DNA of 64,000 bases from an uncultured Pelagibacteraceae bacterium (GTDB taxonomy: Bacteria; Pseudomonadota; Alphaproteobacteria; Pelagibacterales; Pelagibacteraceae), in the NCBI GenBank assembly GCA_902529645.1, contig CABZXO010000003.1:62001-126000 (forward strand), written 5' to 3'. Shown here piece after piece: positions 50,015 to 58,805 of this stretch. Position 1 is the first letter of the stretch. Each line of letters opens with the position of its first letter. The position numbers and the translations under genes are program-made. A model generated the notes under the pieces. The model saw only the letters and a list, made by a program, of their open reading frames with translations. It had not been told where the DNA came from and ran no database searches.

Positions 50015-50682
50015 AAGAATTAAAAAATATTAAGAACATTTTATTTGATTGTGATGGTGTACTGTATGCTGATCTTGAAGGAGTTTTTGGACAAGTCAGT
50101 AAAAAAATGACCCAATATATTTCAAATAAATTGAATGTAGATTTAAAAGAAGCAAAAGAATTACAAACAACATATTTTCATAAATACAACACTAGCCTTA
50201 ACGGTTTGATGATACATCATGATATACCTCCAAAAGAATTTTTAGACTACGTTCATGATATTAATTTAGAATTTTTAGAAAAAGATGTCGTTTTGAGGAA
50301 TGAACTAGAAAATATTAACCTAAACAAATTTGTGTTTACAAATGGTAGCAAAGAGCATGTTAAGAATATTACTACTCACTTAGGAATTGATGATCAATTT
50401 AATGGTATATTTGATATTGTTGATGCTGAATACAGTCCCAAACCTGCAGCAAAAGCGTTTGACCTTATGGTTAAAAAATTTCAAATCGATCCAACTGAGA
50501 CACTTTATATAGAAGATATCGCAAAAAATTTATCTATTGGAAAAGAGAGAGGAGCAAAAACAGTTTGGTTAATCAATGATGAATACTGGGGGAAAAAAGA
50601 GTCTGATGAAGAGTATATTGATTACAAAATAGAAAATCTTTCTTTATTTTTAAAAGAAATAAGGTTATTAAAAAACTCTTAA
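50011..50682 (+). CDS. HAD-superfamily phosphatase, pyrimidine 5'-nucleotidase type
   Basis: A 223-aa haloacid-dehalogenase phosphatase. Motif I is FDCDGVLY (about 13-20), motif II KFVFTNGSKEHV, motif III SPKPAAKAF and motif IV YIEDIAKNLSIGKERGAKTVWL. A helical cap lies between motifs I and II. The place between argB and dapD is that of alphaproteobacterial proteins annotated as pyrimidine 5'-nucleotidase. It would dephosphorylate UMP/CMP-like substrates, but specificity is inferred from context. Confidence 0.85.
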   Translation: MKELKNIKNILFDCDGVLYADLEGVFGQVSKKMTQYISNKLNVDLKEAKELQTTYFHKYNTSLNGLMIHHDIPPKEFLDYVHDINLEFLEKDVVLRNELENINLNKFVFTNGSKEHVKNITTHLGIDDQFNGIFDIVDAEYSPKPAAKAFDLMVKKFQIDPTETLYIEDIAKNLSIGKERGAKTVWLINDEYWGKKESDEEYIDYKIENLSLFLKEIRLLKNS

Positions 50683-50686
50683 AATT

Positions 50687-51514
50687 ATGAGTATTGAAAA
50701 TATTATAAATGAAGCTTGGGAAAATAAAGACCAAGTAAGCCAAAATTCAGATAAATCTTTAAAGGATGCTGTTAATCAAATTATTGATGATTTAGACAGT
50801 GGAAAAGCAAGAGTAGCTGAAAAGATCAGTGGCAAATGGGTTACTCATCAGCATCTAAAAAAAGCTATCATGTTAAGCTTTAGAATGTATCCAATGGAAA
50901 ATTTAAATGGTCCATACAGTAGTTGGTATGACAAAGCTCATTTGCTTAAAGGGAAAACTGCTGGATGGACAAGAGAAGATCACGAAAAAGCTGGTTTTAG
51001 AATGGTACCTAATTCACCAGTAAGAAAAGGATCATTTGTAGGAAAGAATGCGGTTTTGATGCCATGTTATGTAAATATTGGAGCATATATTGATGAAGGA
51101 ACAATGATGGATACATTCAGTCGTGCAGGAAGTTGTTGTCAGATTGGAAAAAATTGTCATATCTCTGCAGGTTCTGGAATTGGGGGGGTCTTGGAACCCG
51201 CTCAAGCATTACCAACAATTATTGAGGATAATGTTTTTGTTGGGGCGATGTCTGAAGTTGTTGAAGGTGTGATAGTTGGAGAAGGCTCTGTATTAAGCAT
51301 GGGAATGCTGATTACTCAAAGTACTAAAATAGTAACGCGCTCAACAGGCGAGATTACTTATGGGAAGATTCCTCCATACTCAGTTGTTGTACCAGGTTCT
51401 TTGCCAGATAAAAACAATCCATCTGCACCATCTTTAAGCTGTGCAGTAATTATTAAACAAGTTGATGAAAAAACAAGATCAAAAACATCAGTTAACGATC
51501 TTTTAAGAGATTAA
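50687..51514 (+). CDS. dapD: 2,3,4,5-tetrahydropyridine-2,6-dicarboxylate N-succinyltransferase
   Basis: DapD succinylates tetrahydrodipicolinate in the lysine/diaminopimelate pathway. The 275-aa protein has an N-terminal helical domain, and a left-handed beta-helix made of hexapeptide repeats (residues about 105-220: ...VLMPCYVNIGAYIDEGTMMDTFSRAGSCCQIGKNCHISAGSGIGGVLEP...). The MVPNSPVRKGSFVG entry is typical. It is followed by dapE after 2 bases. Confidence 0.97.
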   Translation: MSIENIINEAWENKDQVSQNSDKSLKDAVNQIIDDLDSGKARVAEKISGKWVTHQHLKKAIMLSFRMYPMENLNGPYSSWYDKAHLLKGKTAGWTREDHEKAGFRMVPNSPVRKGSFVGKNAVLMPCYVNIGAYIDEGTMMDTFSRAGSCCQIGKNCHISAGSGIGGVLEPAQALPTIIEDNVFVGAMSEVVEGVIVGEGSVLSMGMLITQSTKIVTRSTGEITYGKIPPYSVVVPGSLPDKNNPSAPSLSCAVIIKQVDEKTRSKTSVNDLLRD

Positions 51515-51516
51515 AC

Positions 51517-52674
51517 ATGCCAACAATAAATGAATTACAATTAGCTAAAGAGCTAATTAGGTTTCCATCTGTTACAAAGACTGATGCTGGTGTAATTAAA
51601 TTTTTAGAAAAAAAATTAAAAAAACTTGGCTTTAAAACTAAAATACTCGAGTTCAAAGATAAAAACAGTTATCCTGTAAAAAATCTTTATGCAAGACTTG
51701 GCACCACAAGTCCAAATTTTTGTTATGCAGGCCATTTGGATGTAGTGCCACCTGGTAATTTAAATGATTGGACTATTAATCCTTTTAAACCTGCTGTTAA
51801 GAAAGGATATTTAATTGGCAGAGGTGCAAATGACATGAAAAGCTCAATAGCTGCATTTGTTGCTGCAGTTAGTAATTTTTCTAAAATAAATAAAAAATTC
51901 GGTGGGTCTATTAGTCTTCTAATTACTGGAGACGAAGAAGGAATTGCAATTAATGGAACAAAAAAAGTTGTCGAGTATTTAAGAAAAAGAAAAGAAAAAA
52001 TAGATTTTTGCTTGGTGGGAGAACCTACGAATCCAAATAAATTAGGAGAAATGATAAAAATTGGTCGTAGAGGCAGTATGACTGGAAAATTATCTGTCAT
52101 TGGAATTCAAGGTCATGTCGCTTACCCTAATAGAGCTAACAATCCGTCAACAGCTTTAGTCCAAATACTAAAAGAGTTAAAAGAAATTAAATTTGATAAG
52201 GGGACAAAAGATTTTCAACCTACAAATTTAGAAATAACAAAAATTAGCATTGATAATTCAGCTGATAATGTAATTCCAGGATTAGCTAGTGCATCCTTTA
52301 ATATTAGATTTAATAACAAACACACATCTTACAAATTAAAGAATAAAATAAATAAAATAATTAAAAACATATGTAATAGAAATAAATCAAAATATAAAAT
52401 CGAATATAGTGTTTCTGGTGAGGCTTTTCTAACTAAGCCTAACAAAACTACGTTTATGATACAAAATACAATTAAGAGAATTACTAAAATTAAACCTAAA
52501 TTATCTACAACTGGTGGTACATCAGATGCTAGATTCATAAGAAAAATAGCTCCATGTTTAGAATTTGGATTAGTGGGAAAAACTATGCATAAGGTAGGAG
52601 AATGTGTGTCCTTATCTGATTTAAAAAGATTAACTTTAATTTATACTAAAATCTTAGATAATTACTTTAAGTGA
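51517..52674 (+). CDS. dapE: Succinyl-diaminopimelate desuccinylase
   Basis: DapE releases L,L-diaminopimelate, a zinc-dependent M20-family hydrolase. The zinc and catalytic motifs are visible: CYAGHLDVVPPG (His, Asp), GRGANDMKSSIAAFV (Asp), TGDEEGIAINGT (Glu-Glu), CLVGEPTNPNKLG and SGGTSDARFI, with the terminal H-x-[VI]-x-E in GKTMHKVGECVSL. At 385 aa it is standard. Its stop TGA overlaps the GTG start of the next gene. Confidence 0.97.
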   Translation: MPTINELQLAKELIRFPSVTKTDAGVIKFLEKKLKKLGFKTKILEFKDKNSYPVKNLYARLGTTSPNFCYAGHLDVVPPGNLNDWTINPFKPAVKKGYLIGRGANDMKSSIAAFVAAVSNFSKINKKFGGSISLLITGDEEGIAINGTKKVVEYLRKRKEKIDFCLVGEPTNPNKLGEMIKIGRRGSMTGKLSVIGIQGHVAYPNRANNPSTALVQILKELKEIKFDKGTKDFQPTNLEITKISIDNSADNVIPGLASASFNIRFNNKHTSYKLKNKINKIIKNICNRNKSKYKIEYSVSGEAFLTKPNKTTFMIQNTIKRITKIKPKLSTTGGTSDARFIRKIAPCLEFGLVGKTMHKVGECVSLSDLKRLTLIYTKILDNYFK

Positions 52675-53600
52675 AAACTGGTTTAATTACATCAGATACA
52701 TCTCAAAATCATGATACAGGTCCTGGGCATCCAGAACAAATAGCAAGAGTATCAGTCATAGTAGAAAATTTTAAAAAACTTAATAATAAAAACCTTGTAT
52801 GGAAGAAACCATCTAAAGTTTCAGACGATATTCTATTAACTACACACGATTCTGATTATATTAATTTTGTAAAAAATTCTTTTCCTAAGAAAGGTTTTTC
52901 ATCACTTGATGGAGATACAATTATTTCACCAGGGAGCAAGGAAGCTACGTTTGATGCTGTGGGATCAATTATTACTGCTATTGATGGGGTAGAAAAAAAA
53001 GAAATAAAAAATGCATTTTGTTGTGTTCGTCCACCAGGGCACCACTCAAGTCAAAATAAAGCTGCTGGTTTCTGTGTTCTAAATAATGTGGCCATTGGCA
53101 GTCAATATTTATTAAAAAAATATAAATATAAAAAAGTTGCTATTTTGGATGTAGATGTTCATCATGGAAACGGTACACAGGACATTTGTTACGATAATGA
53201 AAATATTTTATTTATTTCAACACATCAATATCCATATTATCCCGGGACAGGTTCTGAACAAGAAAGAGGAAAGTTTAATAATATTAAGAATATACCACTT
53301 CCAGCAGGAACAAATTCTAATCAGTATTTTGATGCTTTTGAACATGGTTTAAAAAAATTAGAAGAATTTAAGCCTGAATTTATTCTAATTAGTTTAGGGT
53401 TAGATGGGCACCAAGCTGATCCATTGGCTCAATTTAATCTTAAAACAGAAGACTATTACACAATTACAAAAAGAATATTAGAGACATCTAAAAAATTTTG
53501 TAATGGAAAAGTTGTTTCAATACTAGAAGGTGGTTATGACTTAAATGCACTTAAGGACAGCACTAAGAGACATGTTGATGCTCTTTTAGAATTTAATTGA
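52671..53600 (+). CDS. Histone deacetylase-family amidohydrolase
   Basis: A 309-aa zinc hydrolase of the HDAC/acetoin-utilisation/acetylpolyamine amidohydrolase superfamily. It has GPGHPEQIARV, CVRPPGHHSSQNKAAGFCVLNN (catalytic His pair), VAILDVDVHHGNGTQDICY (Asp, His zinc ligands), YPYYPGTGSEQERG and SLGLDGHQADPLAQ (Asp). Bacteria lack histones, so substrates may be acetylated proteins, polyamines or small molecules. The GTG at 52671 is the start, overlapping the dapE stop by 4 bases. Confidence 0.9.
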   Translation: MKTGLITSDTSQNHDTGPGHPEQIARVSVIVENFKKLNNKNLVWKKPSKVSDDILLTTHDSDYINFVKNSFPKKGFSSLDGDTIISPGSKEATFDAVGSIITAIDGVEKKEIKNAFCCVRPPGHHSSQNKAAGFCVLNNVAIGSQYLLKKYKYKKVAILDVDVHHGNGTQDICYDNENILFISTHQYPYYPGTGSEQERGKFNNIKNIPLPAGTNSNQYFDAFEHGLKKLEEFKPEFILISLGLDGHQADPLAQFNLKTEDYYTITKRILETSKKFCNGKVVSILEGGYDLNALKDSTKRHVDALLEFN

Positions 53601-53634
53601 TAATTCTTTAGAAAACTCTAAATAAAAAACTTTC

Positions 53635-54129
53635 ATGAAATTATATAAAATAAAAAAATCCAGTATAGATAATAAAGGTAGGGGACTTTATGCAGCTCGT
53701 GATATCAAAGAAGGTACAAAAATAATAGATTATATTGGGAAAATAATTACGAACAAAGAAGTGGAAGAATCGGATAAATATGACAATAAAAAACCTATTT
53801 ATCTTTTCACATTGAACAAAAGATTTACAATGGATGGAGATTTTTCGTACAACGTTGCGGGATTAGTAAATCATAGCTGTGATGCTAATGCACGTTATGA
53901 CGGAAAAGGTCTTAAAGTATGGATAACAGCTGAGAGAGATATTAAGAAAGGTGAAGAGATAACTTGTGATTATGGTTTTAGTTTTGATAAGAATGATTAT
54001 AAGCAATTCCCCTGTAAATGTGGATCAAAAAATTGCTGTGGTTGGATTATTCGTGAGGAAAGCCGTTGGAGAATTCATCGTAAATTTGCAATGAGTAATA
54101 AAAATAAATTAATAAAGAACTCTAAATAA
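53635..54129 (+). CDS. SET-domain protein lysine methyltransferase-like
   Basis: A 164-aa protein formed by a SET domain with a post-SET zinc knuckle: GRGLYAARDIKEGTKIIDYIG (SAM-binding start), the central NHSCDANARY, ERDIKKGEEITCDYGFSFD and CKCGSKNCCGWI (C-x-C-x4-C). The residues N-H and the Tyr are those used for SAM and lysine binding. Bacterial SET proteins can modify host or own proteins; the SAR11 target is unknown. It is next to the HDAC-like gene, with a 34-base gap, and overlaps truA by 21 bases tail to tail. Confidence 0.9.
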   Translation: MKLYKIKKSSIDNKGRGLYAARDIKEGTKIIDYIGKIITNKEVEESDKYDNKKPIYLFTLNKRFTMDGDFSYNVAGLVNHSCDANARYDGKGLKVWITAERDIKKGEEITCDYGFSFDKNDYKQFPCKCGSKNCCGWIIREESRWRIHRKFAMSNKNKLIKNSK

Positions 54130-54849
54130 AAATAAACCACTTGGTGGTGCTGGTGGAGCACACAGTGTTCTTTTTTTTGACTTAAATCTTTTTTCAAAAG
54201 TTTTCAAATCCCATTTCTTTTCCCCCAAATATTTTAAACAACCAACCATAGATCTGACCTGATGTTGTAAAAAAGATTGAGAACTAAATTGAAATTCAAT
54301 TTTGTTTTTTGATGATTTAATATTTATTGATTTTATAGTTTTAATTGGACTTTTTGCATGACAGCTTGATGATCTAAAAGTTGAATAATCATGGGTTCCT
54401 AATAACTTTTTTGCACCCCTTTTCATTAATTCTAAATCTAAAGGCTTACGAACATGCCATGCTCTATTTTTTTCAATTATTGGTTGGCTTATTTGATTAA
54501 AAATAAAATATTTATAAATTCTTTGTCTTGCTGAAAATCTAGCATGAAATTTATTATTTCTTTTTTTAATATTCATAATTGCAATGTCTTTTAAATTTAA
54601 AAAATGATTTATGGATTTTAAAAATTTAACTGTATCAATTATTTTATTTTTACAATCAAAGTGTGCAGATTGTTCAAATGCATGAACCCCTGCATCAGTT
54701 CTTCCTTGACCATGTAAAACAATTTTTTCTTTTAATAATTTTGATAATTTTTCTTGAATTAATCCTTGAATTGTTAAACCCTTTTTTTGAATTTGCCATC
54801 CTCTAAAATTTGTCCCTACATACTCAATAAGTATTTGGTATCTATTCAT
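54109..54849 (-). CDS. truA: tRNA pseudouridine(38-40) synthase
   Basis: TruA modifies uridines in the tRNA anticodon stem. The 246-aa protein contains the catalytic loop HGQGRTDAGVHAFEQSAHFD (Asp), IEYVGTNFRGWQIQ at the start, ARFSARQRIYKYFIFN, GTHDYSTFRSSSC and QVRSMVGCLKYLG. It lies just after fmt and is separated from it by a single-base overlap (54849), making def-fmt-truA one unit for translation functions. Confidence 0.96.
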   Translation of the reverse strand: MNRYQILIEYVGTNFRGWQIQKKGLTIQGLIQEKLSKLLKEKIVLHGQGRTDAGVHAFEQSAHFDCKNKIIDTVKFLKSINHFLNLKDIAIMNIKKRNNKFHARFSARQRIYKYFIFNQISQPIIEKNRAWHVRKPLDLELMKRGAKKLLGTHDYSTFRSSSCHAKSPIKTIKSINIKSSKNKIEFQFSSQSFLQHQVRSMVGCLKYLGEKKWDLKTFEKRFKSKKRTLCAPPAPPSGLFLFRVLY

Positions 54850-55772
54850 TATAAAAATGAACCCTTTTTAATTTGTGTTCCTAAAACAAATTCTCCAATA
54901 CTTTGAGGCTTTTTTCCTTGTCTTTGTATTTCTTTAATTTTTATTGATTTTTTATCTCCACATGAAATTTCTAAGTGATCAGATAAAACTTCACCTGGTT
55001 TTCCTTGTGCTTGTCCAATTTCTGCTTTTAATATTTTATATCTCTCACCGTTAAAAATGAAATAAGCACCTGGAACTGGGTAAAGTCCATTTATTTTACC
55101 AATTATAATTTTAGCATCTTCTTTCCAATTAATTTGCCCCTCTATTTTTTGAATTTTTGATGCGTATGTAGCTGATGAGTGATCTTGTTCTATAAAGTTT
55201 ACTTTATCCTCATATATATCATCTATATTATCTAAAATTTTCTCTGCAGCCAAACTTGATAGCTTTTCATTAATATCTTCAGCATTTAAATTATTTTCTA
55301 TATTAATTTTATAAACATTACATACCGGTCCTGTATCTAGTTCCTCCCCTATTTTCATAATACTAATTCCTGTCTCTTTATCTAAATTCATAATTGATCT
55401 TTGAATAGGAGCAGCACCTCTCCATTTTGGAAGAATTGATGCATGTATATTAATAAATCCTTTTTTAGTTAAATTTAAATATGACTTTGGTATAATTTGA
55501 CCATAAGCAACCACTATTGCCAAATCTGCCTCTAAAGATTTAAAATATTCTAATTCCTCTAAATTTTCCTTTAATGAATTTGGTGTTCTAAATTCTATGT
55601 TTAAAGTTTCTGAAATTAATTGAATTGGTGACTTTTTAATTTTTTGACCTCTTTTAGATTTTTGAGGGGGTTGTGTATAAACACAAGAAATAGGATATCC
55701 ATTTTGATAAAGTGATTTTAAAATTGGAACAGCGAACATGGGAGTACCCATAAAAACTATTTTTTTTAGCAT
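54849..55772 (-). CDS. fmt: Methionyl-tRNA formyltransferase
   Basis: Fmt formylates initiator Met-tRNA. The 307-aa enzyme has VFMGTPMFAVPILKSL, GYPISCVYTQPPQKSKRG, VVAYGQIIPKSYL, NIHASILPKWRGAAPIQRSIMN (Asn, His, catalytic Asp in the following T-G-I-S-I-M) and the C-terminal OB-like domain with GLYPVPGAYF. Together with def it forms the standard N-formyl-Met cycle. It follows def after 2 bases. Confidence 0.97.
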   Translation of the reverse strand: MLKKIVFMGTPMFAVPILKSLYQNGYPISCVYTQPPQKSKRGQKIKKSPIQLISETLNIEFRTPNSLKENLEELEYFKSLEADLAIVVAYGQIIPKSYLNLTKKGFINIHASILPKWRGAAPIQRSIMNLDKETGISIMKIGEELDTGPVCNVYKINIENNLNAEDINEKLSSLAAEKILDNIDDIYEDKVNFIEQDHSSATYASKIQKIEGQINWKEDAKIIIGKINGLYPVPGAYFIFNGERYKILKAEIGQAQGKPGEVLSDHLEISCGDKKSIKIKEIQRQGKKPQSIGEFVLGTQIKKGSFL

Positions 55773-55774
55773 GT

Positions 55775-56293
55775 TTAAAGAATTGCTGCTGAAGATTTTT
55801 TCTTAGATAATTTTTTAATTATCATTGATCTTTTTAATTTCGAAAGATAATCAATAAATAGTATCCCCTCTAAATGGTCCATTTCATGCTGAATACATGT
55901 TGCAAGAAGACCATCTGCCTTTAGCAATTTCTTTTCTCCATCATAATCAAGATATTCTACTTCACAATTACTAGGTCTATCAATTTCTGCAAACTGATTT
56001 GGCACAGAAAGACATCCTTCCTCATAAGTTGCTTTTTCAGGATCTTTATTTTTGATAACCGGATTTACAAAATATCTTGGCTCTTTTTTACTCTCATCTT
56101 TACTTATATCCATTACGATAATTCTCTTTGGTACACCAACTTGTATCGCCGCGAGACCAATTCCATTTGCGTCGTACATTGTCTCTAGCATATCATCCAT
56201 CAATTTTTGCTCTTCTTTACCAACACTATTGACTGGTTTAGATATTTGCCTAAGTAATTTATTAGGTTCTGTTATTATAGTTCTGATAGCCAT
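55775..56293 (-). CDS. def: Peptide deformylase
   Basis: Def removes N-formyl from nascent proteins. Its three motifs are intact: GIGLAAIQVGVP (motif 1), EEGCLSVPN (motif 2, Cys metal ligand) and QHEMDHLEGILFID (motif 3, HExxH). At 172 aa it has the usual C-terminal helix. The start is 21 bases downstream of the secreted protein gene on the same strand. The start MAIRTIITEPNKLLRQ is typical. Confidence 0.97.
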   Translation of the reverse strand: MAIRTIITEPNKLLRQISKPVNSVGKEEQKLMDDMLETMYDANGIGLAAIQVGVPKRIIVMDISKDESKKEPRYFVNPVIKNKDPEKATYEEGCLSVPNQFAEIDRPSNCEVEYLDYDGEKKLLKADGLLATCIQHEMDHLEGILFIDYLSKLKRSMIIKKLSKKKSSAAIL

Positions 56294-56314
56294 AACTTGA
56301 TTTTATTATAATTT

Positions 56315-58078
56315 TTATACTTTTAAAGGAAGAACTTTTAGCAATAATTTGTTTCTAATTAAATCAACATTTAACTGATTTAAAGTATTGATAATAAAAT
56401 AAACTGTGTCTTCATCAATATTTTCAATTTTGTCAGGTCCAATTACCTCAATTATTCTCAATAATGCGGCACCAATCTCATTATTATCTATCATTGTTTG
56501 AATATCGGCAGGCATTTCAGATTGCTTCACCTCATAAAGACTGTCATATTTTTTTGAAATTTCAACTCCGTCAGATTTAAGCGCCTCTAGAAAAATTATA
56601 TCTTTTTTTGATAAAAAATATTTTTTATCTTTTTTGATTTTCTTTAAAAATTTATCTAGATCCTCTTCAATTTTAGATTTAGCATAGTCCCCATTGAAAT
56701 AATTTATAAGTTTTGATTGGTGTAAAATTTTACTATTGTATTTAATTTTTTTATCTGTTGTCTCTTTCTTGTTCAGATTACTATTATAAAATGTTGTAAA
56801 ATTTGATGGAACATCCTCAACATTAATTTCAGCTAAAAATTTTTTTAATTCTAAATCAAAGGCACCGCCTATATCATCAGATATAAATAGATCCTTCAAT
56901 GTCTTTATAAATTCTAATTTGATTTTTGGTTCTTCTGTTAAAAGAGTTCTTTGATATAAGAGAGCACGTCCCTCGATTGAAGATAAAGATTTATACGCCT
57001 CTTTTGCGTTTAAAAATTGATTAATATTAAATTGGAATTTTTTATAGAATTCGAATAACTCCTCTTCGGAATAATTTTTATCATTAACAGCTTTTTCAAT
57101 TGTAGAAATTTTTTCTACATCAGTAATTTCTATATCTTGAATTTTAAAAAGTAAATTAGCAGCTGAAAGATACTTCCAAATTATTTTAGGTGTATCTTCT
57201 GTTGGTTCATAAGTAAACTCAGGGTTGGTTCTATGAGCTAAATGAAAATCTAAAATTGAATTTATTGATATTTCTTTATCTGCCTCATCTAGATATCCAA
57301 ATAAATAATTTATTTTGTTTTCGTAATAACTGTCTTCGAAACCTAACTCTTTTTTTAAATCTAAAATTAGTTGTGCCTCTTCATTTTTTCCATAATTGAT
57401 TAAACAATATAAATTAAATTTTGATAGATATTCATCTTGAAGAGGTTCTGTATTTTTAGAAAAAATCTCACATGATTTTTTTACATTTGATTCTGATAAA
57501 TAAGTATCTACCAAATATCTTGCCAAATTCGGATGTAAATTTATTATTTGATTTTTAATTAAATATTCTTCTATTAATTCTAAGTTTGCATCCTTTATTA
57601 ACCAATCGGATTTAAAGTTCATAAATTCTTGCTCAGTAATATTTTGAGTTGGAGAATAAGCATTGGTTAATAAAGATATGTGCATTATATCAGATGCATC
57701 TTCAGAAAGATTGAACTTATTAATAGTCTGAAATAAATTTTTTAATGTAGTGCCATCTGAGTTTGACCACATATTCATACTTAAGCCGTATTCACTTGGA
57801 TCATATAACCCAACAATTTTAATTTCTTTTGATGAAAATTCTTTATCTAATTTAATTGTATCTATTTGTTTACTTGTTTGTAATTCGTAAACACTATTTT
57901 GAGTAGTACCACTAGAATTTTCACTTGAAATATTTGTCTCTGAAATAACCTGATTATCTTTTTTTTGTATATTCCAAATATCAATTGGTTTCTCTTCAGC
58001 AAGCACAGGTGTAAAGCAAATAAGACAAAATAATTTAATTGAAAGAATTTTCTTATTTAATGATTTTAAAATTTTCAT
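56315..58078 (-). CDS. Large secreted helical-repeat protein of unknown function
   Basis: A 587-aa protein beginning at ATG 58078 with a signal peptide (MKILKSLNKKILSIKLFCLICFTPVLAEE), then long, mostly helical, charged sequence without cysteine clusters. Segments such as KKSCEIFSKNTEPLQDEYLSKF and NYGKNEEAQLILDLKKEL look like TPR or Sel1-like helical pairs. I do not recognise the family. A reading 15 residues longer exists but breaks the signal peptide. Position upstream of def is unusual and may be lineage-specific. Exported to the periplasm or surface is inferred. Confidence 0.7.
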   Translation of the reverse strand: MKILKSLNKKILSIKLFCLICFTPVLAEEKPIDIWNIQKKDNQVISETNISSENSSGTTQNSVYELQTSKQIDTIKLDKEFSSKEIKIVGLYDPSEYGLSMNMWSNSDGTTLKNLFQTINKFNLSEDASDIMHISLLTNAYSPTQNITEQEFMNFKSDWLIKDANLELIEEYLIKNQIINLHPNLARYLVDTYLSESNVKKSCEIFSKNTEPLQDEYLSKFNLYCLINYGKNEEAQLILDLKKELGFEDSYYENKINYLFGYLDEADKEISINSILDFHLAHRTNPEFTYEPTEDTPKIIWKYLSAANLLFKIQDIEITDVEKISTIEKAVNDKNYSEEELFEFYKKFQFNINQFLNAKEAYKSLSSIEGRALLYQRTLLTEEPKIKLEFIKTLKDLFISDDIGGAFDLELKKFLAEINVEDVPSNFTTFYNSNLNKKETTDKKIKYNSKILHQSKLINYFNGDYAKSKIEEDLDKFLKKIKKDKKYFLSKKDIIFLEALKSDGVEISKKYDSLYEVKQSEMPADIQTMIDNNEIGAALLRIIEVIGPDKIENIDEDTVYFIINTLNQLNVDLIRNKLLLKVLPLKV

Positions 58079-58235
58079 TTGGAACAATTTTTTCAATTTC
58101 TTTTTTAGGTGAAGGAAAATCAATTGTACTTAGAAAAAAAATAATACCTAAAATAACCCCTAATCCGATAATAGATTTAATCACAAGTCCAATGATGCTT
58201 GCTTTGCCTGTACTTGTGTTTTTAATAAATTGCAT
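58053..58235 (-). CDS. Small single-pass membrane protein
   Basis: A 60-aa protein with a transmembrane helix (about residues 13-36, ASIIGLVIKSIIGLGVILGIIFFL) between a short N-terminus and a basic, Pro-Lys-rich tail. It overlaps the downstream secreted-protein start by 26 bases and is probably coupled to it. The arrangement (small anchor plus secreted protein) may be a functional pair. No family recognised. It diverges from aroK with a 57-base gap. Confidence 0.6.
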   Translation of the reverse strand: MQFIKNTSTGKASIIGLVIKSIIGLGVILGIIFFLSTIDFPSPKKEIEKIVPNENFKIIK

Positions 58236-58292
58236 ATACTTTTAGATAATTTCAAATTAAGACATATTTATGTTTTTTCTATAAAGAAACTT

Positions 58293-58805
58293 ATGAAATC
58301 AAAAGAAAACATAGTTTTTTTGGGAATGATGGGTTCAGGAAAGAGTTCCATTGGGTCCTTAGTAGCAAAAAAATTAAAATTAAATTTTGTAGATATAGAT
58401 GAGGAAATTGAAAAAAATTTAAAAATTACAATTAAAAAAATCTTTGAAGTTAAGGGTGAAGATTATTTTAGAAAAATTGAGGAACAAACAACTTTAAAAA
58501 AGCTTAAATTAAATTCTACTGTTATTTCGCTTGGTGGAGGAGCATTTACAAATAATAATATTAGGAAAGAAATTTTAAAAAATCATTTATCTTTTTGGCT
58601 GAATTGGGATGATAAGACATTATTAAATAGAATTAAAAATAGTAAAAAAAGACCATTGGCAACTAATTCGACAGATACTGAATTAATTGATTTAATCAAT
58701 AAAAGATCTAACATTTACTCTAAAGCATTATATGAGATAAAGTGTGATAATCTTACTAAAATTGAAATAGTAAATAACATCATAAAAATTTATGAAACAA
58801 ACTAG
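58293..58805 (+). CDS. aroK: Shikimate kinase
   Basis: AroK phosphorylates shikimate, a P-loop kinase. The Walker A is FLGMMGSGKSSIG; also DIDEEIEKN (shikimate Asp), YFRKIEEQT (Arg), ISLGGGAF and RPLATN (lid). The start ATG at 58293 gives MKSKENIVFLG...; longer readings are rejected because homologues begin near this point. At 170 aa it is typical. It overlaps aroB by 14 bases; aroKB is a classic unit. Confidence 0.96.
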   Translation: MKSKENIVFLGMMGSGKSSIGSLVAKKLKLNFVDIDEEIEKNLKITIKKIFEVKGEDYFRKIEEQTTLKKLKLNSTVISLGGGAFTNNNIRKEILKNHLSFWLNWDDKTLLNRIKNSKKRPLATNSTDTELIDLINKRSNIYSKALYEIKCDNLTKIEIVNNIIKIYETN

